DNA of 23,683 nt from positions 1 to 23,683 of IMG/VR virus record IMGVR_UViG_3300030331_000645. The stretch is one strand, 5' to 3'. The position numbers and the translations under genes are program-made. The DNA is from a virus. The notes under the pieces were generated by a model, which did not search any database, was not told where the DNA came from, and worked only from the letters and a program-made list of their open reading frames with translations. Below, piece by piece: positions 18,026 through 23,683 of this stretch (positions are counted from its first letter, which is position 1; each line of letters begins with the position of its first letter).

Positions 18026-18273
18026 AAAATCCTTGGAAGAATTTTAAAGTTGATAAGTGTTTGGGGTTGAAACAAATGCACCCAATGCAGGTAGAAGCCT
18101 TGATGGATTTCATTGGTCTTAGTCTTATGGCAGGTGCAGAATCGGGAGAGGATGATCTAATGGATCAGATAGAAAACAAAGCAGACGAACTTATTCGTAT
18201 GTTTGGTGGGTCTGGTATTAGAATAAAAACTACAGATGATTTACCAGATGGTTTCAAGAAAGGATTACATTAA
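18022..18273 (+). CDS. 83-residue unidentified protein
   Basis: ATG 18022 overlaps the polymerase stop (ATGA) with GGGGAG upstream. The sequence MHPMQVEALMDFIGLSLMAG, then ESGEDDLMDQIENKADELIR, suggests two or three helices and an acidic surface; Met and Asp are frequent. No family recognised. It is the last gene of the replication operon. Its stop codon shares TTAA with the opposing 1446-residue gene, so no separate terminator fits between them. Confidence 0.65.
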   Translation: MKNPWKNFKVDKCLGLKQMHPMQVEALMDFIGLSLMAGAESGEDDLMDQIENKADELIRMFGGSGIRIKTTDDLPDGFKKGLH

Positions 18274-21200
18274 CCAGTAATCTTGGCGATGGTCTGTGTG
18301 TTTGGATTGTCGCCTACAATAATAGGGTTTGTTCTAATGTTAGGATTGGTTGTGCTACTCATAGGTATTGGTACGAAGTTATCGTTGTTCATAGGTATTG
18401 GCACAAAGTCGTTATTGTCCATAGGTATTGGTATGAAAGGTTCAGGTTTAGGTTTAGGTGGCTCTACAGGTATAGGATTAAAGTCTGTAGCTTCTGGATC
18501 CAAACTTATTCCGGCCATACTTTCTTGTACTTGTGATATTGCTTCTTCTGGTAAAAGATTTAAAGTTCCTTTTTCACCTAACTTTCGTATGTCATCTCTG
18601 GATATCCTGTATGGCGTAAACTCACCATTAAGTATACTTAATGCTCCACCTATTTTATTCTTTTTTAGTATAGATCCTATGTCGTCCTCACTTAAACCTA
18701 ACTCTTTAAAGTCTTGTATTATCTGATAGTATCGTCTGTCAGCACGTAACTTATTATTATTTGCTGACACAAAAGCATCAAAAAGTTGACCTGAACTTAT
18801 GTTTGCATCATCAGTTAAACTACTAAATTCTGTCTTAGCTTCTTTTTGTAGTTGTGACATTTCATAGGCTTTAAATTTAAACCCTTCTTTAATATCAAAC
18901 TCTTGTGGACTTACACCAAATAGAGATGAAATAAGTTGCTTTGGTCCAAACTCTCTACCTATTTTATTTTTAGGAGATACAAAGTCTGGAGCTATTTGAC
19001 CTACTGTTCCACGTATTACTTTCTTTGGTTCTACTTTAGTTTCAAAAGGACTTAGTGGATTTAATTTTTCAAATGTAAATGGAACAAAGTTTGGTACGAC
19101 AGTATTAATAACATGTGCTATTTGTTTACCTAACTTATCTCCGGGTTGGTCTGAATTTAAGTATATCTTTGCACCAGTTGCGGTTTCGTTCTGAATGAAA
19201 GCATCTACCATAGCCTCAGTTAACATGGCTTCTGATATAAAAGGTTCTGCAAACTCATACAATGCACCACCCATAACGTTTCTAAATACTTCTTCTGTAT
19301 TGGAGCCAGCCTGTTCCGCTTTATCTGTTTCTCTTAGTAGGCGAACAATGGAACGTGATATGGTGTCATAAGGATTTAATGTACTAAAGTTTACATAAGA
19401 TAGCTTACCATCTTCCATACCTAATGGAAGTAGAGTAGCTCCTCTTTCCCAAGGTGCGCCTGCTGATTGTTGATAGGCTTCCATCTCTTCTCTTGTAACA
19501 CCAGTAATTTGGTGCATAATTTCTTTTGCAGCAGTAGGAACAGCTATAGTTGTGCCAAGTAAACCAAGCATTCTTTGTCTACCTCTAGCTCGTATCCCCG
19601 CTATATCAGATGCCATGTCATCTAGAGCCTGACGCATGATATTAAAACTAGTTCTGTATATCTCCATAGGGAACACAATGAAGTTACCAAATGGTAGTCT
19701 ACGTAAAGTAGAAACCAAATTAGATGCAGCTTTGTTGTAGTTTGGTACAGTATCACGAACAATCTGTGCTGCTCTATCTTTAATTAAAGTATCATACAAA
19801 CCCGGAAATTCATCAAAGTTAAATTTAGGCACTCCATAACCACCTTGAGATATTGGTTTGTTTAAGCCTATATCTCTAGCAAATTGTGGATCTACCATAG
19901 AAGCTGATCTAATTCTATCACCTTGAAGAGTATCTTTAGCTCTACGTAGTATGCTAAGTGTGTCTGGATCTAGGTCTTTATTACCTTTAGTTAGATAATT
20001 AATTTTTGTAGCATCATCCACACCTTCCAAAGCATACTTTAGTTTGGCTATCTCCGCTTGATAAGAATAAAACTTCCAAAGATCATCTGCACCTTGATAA
20101 AATTCTTCAGCAAGTTTGGTTCCTTTTAAAGCAGTTGTAACACCAGGTGCGCTCCTAACTTTTTTTGCCATTGACTCTCCAAGTATAGCGCTCATGCCAT
20201 CTTGGTTAGCCATATCTCGTTGAGATGTAATAATACCTTTTCTTAAACTATCTTGTATCTCTCTTAGTTCTGTATTCGTACCAAGTATACCTCTTCGTCT
20301 AGCATCTTCCAGTTCTCTTAGCACACCTTCATCACCCATTCTACGTATGTTAGCAGTAACCGCTACGGTTGCATCACGTAAGCTACCACCTCTACCAAAT
20401 ACTGGAATGTTTCCATTAGCAGTAGCAAATGCACCAGCAGTAATAAGGTTTCTTATTTGTGTGATTGGAGATAAAACTGTTTTAGAATACTGAGATAATG
20501 CTTTACCACGTAAGAAAGCATTAGCTAAATACTTTATACCTCTTGCACCTAATGTATCATCATTAGCAATAAACCTAGTTAGATCATTATAAATATCTTT
20601 TGGAACATAATAACCATCTAGTTGACCCCACCCTTGTTGGTTCAACCTCTTAAACATTTCATCTTGTTGTCCTACTTGTTTAGCAATGCTTTGAGCATCT
20701 CCAGTACCAAGTTGCACGTACCCTTTTTTTATTAAATCATCTTGCAAAAACTTATTGTTAGCTACCATTTGTCCATCAATGAATAACTCTCTAAGCAATG
20801 GACTTTCTTTAGATAAGTTAGCAATAGTACCAAAGTATTCATCAACAGCTTTAAATTGTGATAGGTCAGCAATAGTAGTTAGATATGCTTCTCTTGGATC
20901 TTTAACCTCACCCATCAAGGCTCTTAATGTTTTTGGAAGTTCAGTTCTGGTAACAAAGATACCAGTATCTAGTTTATCTCTAGCCACTCTTTGTATACCA
21001 GATTTTCCTCCACTCACATACCCACTATGATTAAACACAGTATGTCTATCTAAAAAAGATTTTCTTGCTAACTCCGCTAGTTCTTGTGTAACTTCACCAT
21101 TAATTTTTACTGCACCTGCTTCTGTACCTTTGTTACTAACAGTAATATTATTTCTTAAAATAAAGTCTGGTGTGAACTTCTTATCAAATACATCTGTCTT

Positions 21201-22610
21201 AGCAAGTGTGGTTAGTTCATCCTCTGTATATTTTCTATTTCTTGTAAAAAAATCATCTGCAGCTTTTACTGATTCTTCAGTAGGTGTATACTTGCTATCT
21301 GTATATATCTTGTAGTTTCTTCTAAGGTAACTACCAAGACCTTTTTGTATTACATCTTCTACGTTTAATCCATCTGGAGTTACATATCCTGCTTGTTTTA
21401 AGAAATCACTTTTTAGAATATCATTACTTAAACTATCAACATGTTTTCTCATTCGTATAACAGGTTGTCGTACATTTTGAGGTAGTTCAGAAAGTATTCT
21501 TGCTTTTATACCTGCATCTTTCTCCAACAAATAATCATCAATTCTATTAATAAAGTAAACATCTGTTAAAGCTCCTTGATTAGAAGGTAAATTATTTAGT
21601 GCAACTTTAATTTCTTTATCAACATCTTTTAATATATTCTCTGCTTTAAATAAATCGTTCTGAATTTTTGGATCTAATCTTAATCTTTGTTCAGCTATTC
21701 GATCTGGTAAATAACCTCTGTATCTTCCAAATGCTAAAATTCCAGCTAAGTTGTTTGCAAAAGCACTTTGACTATCTGGATCTGTCATCCTTTTATAAAT
21801 TGTTTCGTCTATGTTTTTAGCCATAGCATTGAGCGCGCCACTTGCTTTTTGAGTAATGGTCTGACCAGTTTCAGTTCTAGCAAGTGCTTGACCACCTTTT
21901 CCTGCACCATACAAAGCACTACCTATTGCTCCACCTAGTACATTAGATTCTGCAAAAATTTTAGCTTTGTTTAAAAGCCTAGCCATAGCTGCTTCTCTAC
22001 CTTCTAATCCAATTAAGTCAGTAGTTTTTGCGGGATCAAACCCAAGCCAATCACCAATAACTGTACTGGCTTGGTCATCTGCAACTATAGTTTCTACCCC
22101 TGCAAATATAGCACCGTCTTTTACAAACTGACCAAACTTTTCCGATTTAGTTTTAGGTACAACTCTTGCTGCTTTACCTACCTTAGATGCAATATTTACT
22201 GCACCAAGACCCGGTGCAAGGTATTGAGTTACAAACTCCGTGCCTTTACCTGCAATACCTTCTGGATTTATGTTAAGGGATTCTCTTAGTTTGTCACCAC
22301 CTCTATCTATTGCACCTCCAAGGTCACTACCCACTACAAGATCTGGAACAAGAGATACTAAACCACCAATACCTTCCAGAATACCAATGCCACCAGAGAT
22401 AAGACCTTCGCCCGCTTCTCCTATTGGTTTTGTAACTCGTTCCACCATTGTATCGTAGCCATCATCAAATCCAATAATGTTATCTGCAATCTCATAGAGG
22501 ATAGAACCCGTTGGATTACGTTCTGTCTTTGGATCATAGGGGATAGGTACAAACGTATCTTTGTTTGTGTTTACCTCAACTGGTATAGGAACAAAAGGTT
22601 TATCTGCCAT
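18270..22610 (-). CDS. 1446-residue probable virion-associated protein
   Basis: The longest gene. Both ends carry F-x-P-I-P words: residues 6-10 and 20-24, then 1377-1381, 1392-1396, 1402-1406 and 1412-1416. A Gly-rich hydrophobic stretch (GLISGGIGILEGIGG, then LVSLVPDLVVG, about 70-98) could insert in or lie against a membrane. The middle is long, charged and helical, like phage internal or ejected proteins. Around 1000-1070 are PFGNFIVFPMEIYRTSFN and GLLGTTIAVPTAAKEI. No lysozyme or catalytic motif was found. Its size, its leftward orientation with the next gene and its place away from replication genes suggest a structural or injected protein. From memory similar 'polyvalent' proteins exist in marine phages, but the role is unassigned. 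Confidence 0.75.
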   Translation of the reverse strand: MADKPFVPIPVEVNTNKDTFVPIPYDPKTERNPTGSILYEIADNIIGFDDGYDTMVERVTKPIGEAGEGLISGGIGILEGIGGLVSLVPDLVVGSDLGGAIDRGGDKLRESLNINPEGIAGKGTEFVTQYLAPGLGAVNIASKVGKAARVVPKTKSEKFGQFVKDGAIFAGVETIVADDQASTVIGDWLGFDPAKTTDLIGLEGREAAMARLLNKAKIFAESNVLGGAIGSALYGAGKGGQALARTETGQTITQKASGALNAMAKNIDETIYKRMTDPDSQSAFANNLAGILAFGRYRGYLPDRIAEQRLRLDPKIQNDLFKAENILKDVDKEIKVALNNLPSNQGALTDVYFINRIDDYLLEKDAGIKARILSELPQNVRQPVIRMRKHVDSLSNDILKSDFLKQAGYVTPDGLNVEDVIQKGLGSYLRRNYKIYTDSKYTPTEESVKAADDFFTRNRKYTEDELTTLAKTDVFDKKFTPDFILRNNITVSNKGTEAGAVKINGEVTQELAELARKSFLDRHTVFNHSGYVSGGKSGIQRVARDKLDTGIFVTRTELPKTLRALMGEVKDPREAYLTTIADLSQFKAVDEYFGTIANLSKESPLLRELFIDGQMVANNKFLQDDLIKKGYVQLGTGDAQSIAKQVGQQDEMFKRLNQQGWGQLDGYYVPKDIYNDLTRFIANDDTLGARGIKYLANAFLRGKALSQYSKTVLSPITQIRNLITAGAFATANGNIPVFGRGGSLRDATVAVTANIRRMGDEGVLRELEDARRRGILGTNTELREIQDSLRKGIITSQRDMANQDGMSAILGESMAKKVRSAPGVTTALKGTKLAEEFYQGADDLWKFYSYQAEIAKLKYALEGVDDATKINYLTKGNKDLDPDTLSILRRAKDTLQGDRIRSASMVDPQFARDIGLNKPISQGGYGVPKFNFDEFPGLYDTLIKDRAAQIVRDTVPNYNKAASNLVSTLRRLPFGNFIVFPMEIYRTSFNIMRQALDDMASDIAGIRARGRQRMLGLLGTTIAVPTAAKEIMHQITGVTREEMEAYQQSAGAPWERGATLLPLGMEDGKLSYVNFSTLNPYDTISRSIVRLLRETDKAEQAGSNTEEVFRNVMGGALYEFAEPFISEAMLTEAMVDAFIQNETATGAKIYLNSDQPGDKLGKQIAHVINTVVPNFVPFTFEKLNPLSPFETKVEPKKVIRGTVGQIAPDFVSPKNKIGREFGPKQLISSLFGVSPQEFDIKEGFKFKAYEMSQLQKEAKTEFSSLTDDANISSGQLFDAFVSANNNKLRADRRYYQIIQDFKELGLSEDDIGSILKKNKIGGALSILNGEFTPYRISRDDIRKLGEKGTLNLLPEEAISQVQESMAGISLDPEATDFNPIPVEPPKPKPEPFIPIPMDNNDFVPIPMNNDNFVPIPMSSTTNPNIRTNPIIVGDNPNTQTIAKITG
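18360..18431 (-). repeat. 30-bp tandem repeat coding for FVPIPM decapeptides
   Basis: CATAGGTATTGG recurs at 18360, 18390 and 18420, an exact 30-bp period. On the minus strand it codes F-(V/I)-P-I-P-M plus four mostly Asn/Asp residues, three units near the C-terminus of the 1446-residue protein. Confidence 0.8.
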
Positions 22611-22613
22611 GTG

Positions 22614-23683
22614 CTACTGCACCTTAAATGTTTTGCCATTTATAGTATAAAAGTTCTTACCTGCTTTTTTGGCTCTATCATTTGCCTCTCTGTGTGAAGT
22701 CATATCAGTATTAGTAGTAGGAGTAGTAGTTGTTCCGGGGATGGGTATACTACCTGGTGCAACGGTGCTAGGATCAAGACCATAAAGTCTTGATACTTGC
22801 TCTATAGCTTTTGTCATTGCCTCCTCGGGTTTAGGCTTATACTGACCCGGAGCTGCCATAATATCATTAAACACTCTAATCACGGCATTTTGAAAAGGCT
22901 CTACAGTTTTACCACCACTACCAGTTTTACCAGCACCAGCTCTCAACATAGCTGTCTCACGTTTACCAGCAAGACCCAAAGCGTAGGCTTGCGCTACTCT
23001 TGCACCTAAACTATTTGGTTGAGCCAGACTACCACTAATTAGAACATTCATAATTCTATCATCTAGTTCATCAATGGATAATCGTTCTGGAGCTTTATTA
23101 CCAGTTACAATTTTATAGGATTCTTTAACCCCTTCTTCTGTAGGTGGTTGCCCTGTTATATTAGTAATTGCTTTGGTCTTTTCTTCTGTAGTTCCATTAG
23201 TAGCCTTACTTATTTTATTAATATCTTCTTTAGCTTGCTCTTCTGAACCAGGCATCATATTCTTTATTAGATCATACAAACCAGCAAATGCTTGAGGTAT
23301 AACCATAGGGCTAGGAGTTTGAGTAATGTTACCAGAACCTGCACCTTGTTTAAATATCTCCATTAAAGTCGGAGTGGTGGGTCCACCATTTGACAACATC
23401 TTTGGAGCAGGCTTTTGATTTGGTGGCGTAGACGGGCCTTGAGGAACAGGAGGTTTCGCAACGCCCATAGGCTTTCTCGCAGGTTGTACTGGAGAAAGAG
23501 AAGCCATAGGCATCTTAGGTAGTCTTATGTTTGGTGGTGTAGTCATAGGTTGTGGCATAGCTCTCATTGGATTATTAAGCTGAGAGTTAAGTAGTTCTGT
23601 AGAGGATGCCATGATTCCTGCCATCAAACTTAGCTTATCACGAGCCATTCTATCGTTTACATTGAACAAAGCCGGATTATTAA
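22614..23683 (-). CDS. Pro/Met-rich probable virion protein, 5' end outside window
   Basis: The frame is open to the right edge (NNPALFNVNDRMARDKL before any ATG), so the true start may lie outside; a TTG at 23669 is not a convincing start. Residues up to about 100 are unusually rich in Pro and Met (RAMPQPMTTPPNIRLPKM, then KPPVPQGPSTPPNQKPAP), a flexible arm. A helical region follows (LYDLIKNMMPGSEEQAKEDI, RLSIDELDDRIMNVLISG), and the end is Thr/Pro-rich (GTTTTPTTNTDM). No family recognised. Directly upstream of the 1446-residue gene with 3 nt between them, so the two are probably one structural operon. Confidence 0.65.
   Translation of the reverse strand, partial: NNPALFNVNDRMARDKLSLMAGIMASSTELLNSQLNNPMRAMPQPMTTPPNIRLPKMPMASLSPVQPARKPMGVAKPPVPQGPSTPPNQKPAPKMLSNGGPTTPTLMEIFKQGAGSGNITQTPSPMVIPQAFAGLYDLIKNMMPGSEEQAKEDINKISKATNGTTEEKTKAITNITGQPPTEEGVKESYKIVTGNKAPERLSIDELDDRIMNVLISGSLAQPNSLGARVAQAYALGLAGKRETAMLRAGAGKTGSGGKTVEPFQNAVIRVFNDIMAAPGQYKPKPEEAMTKAIEQVSRLYGLDPSTVAPGSIPIPGTTTTPTTNTDMTSHREANDRAKKAGKNFYTINGKTFKVQ

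Noticed and set aside
22071-22458. Plus-strand open frames inside the 1446-residue gene
   Set aside because: They are antisense shadows with no ribosome binding sites and biased composition. The minus-strand frame is continuous for 1446 codons.

Overview
The window is a densely packed stretch of a double-stranded DNA tailed-phage genome. It encodes a terminase small subunit, a phage-type replication set (archaeo-eukaryotic primase, ssDNA-binding protein, UvrD-like and SNF2-like helicases, family A DNA polymerase), many very small overlapping genes, and two long genes of virion-protein character. No host housekeeping gene, rRNA, tRNA, integrase, insertion sequence or CRISPR array was seen. Base composition is AT-rich and most starts have an AAGGAG-type ribosome binding site, so the host is a bacterium. 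From memory, the gene set resembles uncultured marine phages, but host and virus family cannot be fixed from this sequence.

Layout. 1-2374 (+): early-type small genes separated by GC-rich intergenic islands with strong hairpins, promoters and CGCAA-rich repeats. 2371-3292 (-): a VRR-NUC-like nuclease and the terminase small subunit. 3293-3545: a divergent control region with three GTAAAC boxes facing three GTTTAC boxes. 3546-7877 (+): a tightly coupled run of small genes that includes a cytosine-5 DNA methyltransferase. Inside the methyltransferase, in the +1 frame, lies a 389-codon open frame with its own Shine-Dalgarno site. 7931-8805 (+): a terminator-like hairpin, then a PAPS-reductase-like ATP pyrophosphatase. 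8882-11177 (-): SNF2 helicase, 2-oxoglutarate/Fe(II) oxygenase and a small protein in one coupled operon. 11262-18273 (+): the replication operon. 18270-23683 (-): a 1446-residue protein and the C-terminal part of a Pro/Met-rich protein, both probably virion-associated.

How the genes fit together. The primase, SSB-like protein, SF1 helicase and Pol A with an intact proofreading site form a near-complete replisome. No DnaB-type helicase is present in the window. The methyltransferase, the oxygenase and the PAPS-reductase-like enzyme could modify DNA or RNA, perhaps against host defence; this is inference. The terminase small subunit and nuclease probably act at packaging or in DNA processing.

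The most unusual element is the open frame nested in the methyltransferase (4888-6057). It has seven W-x-T-P repeats and a conserved-looking C-terminal motif. Across the repeats, its wobble positions vary while its residues stay constant, as expected if it is a real dual-coded protein.
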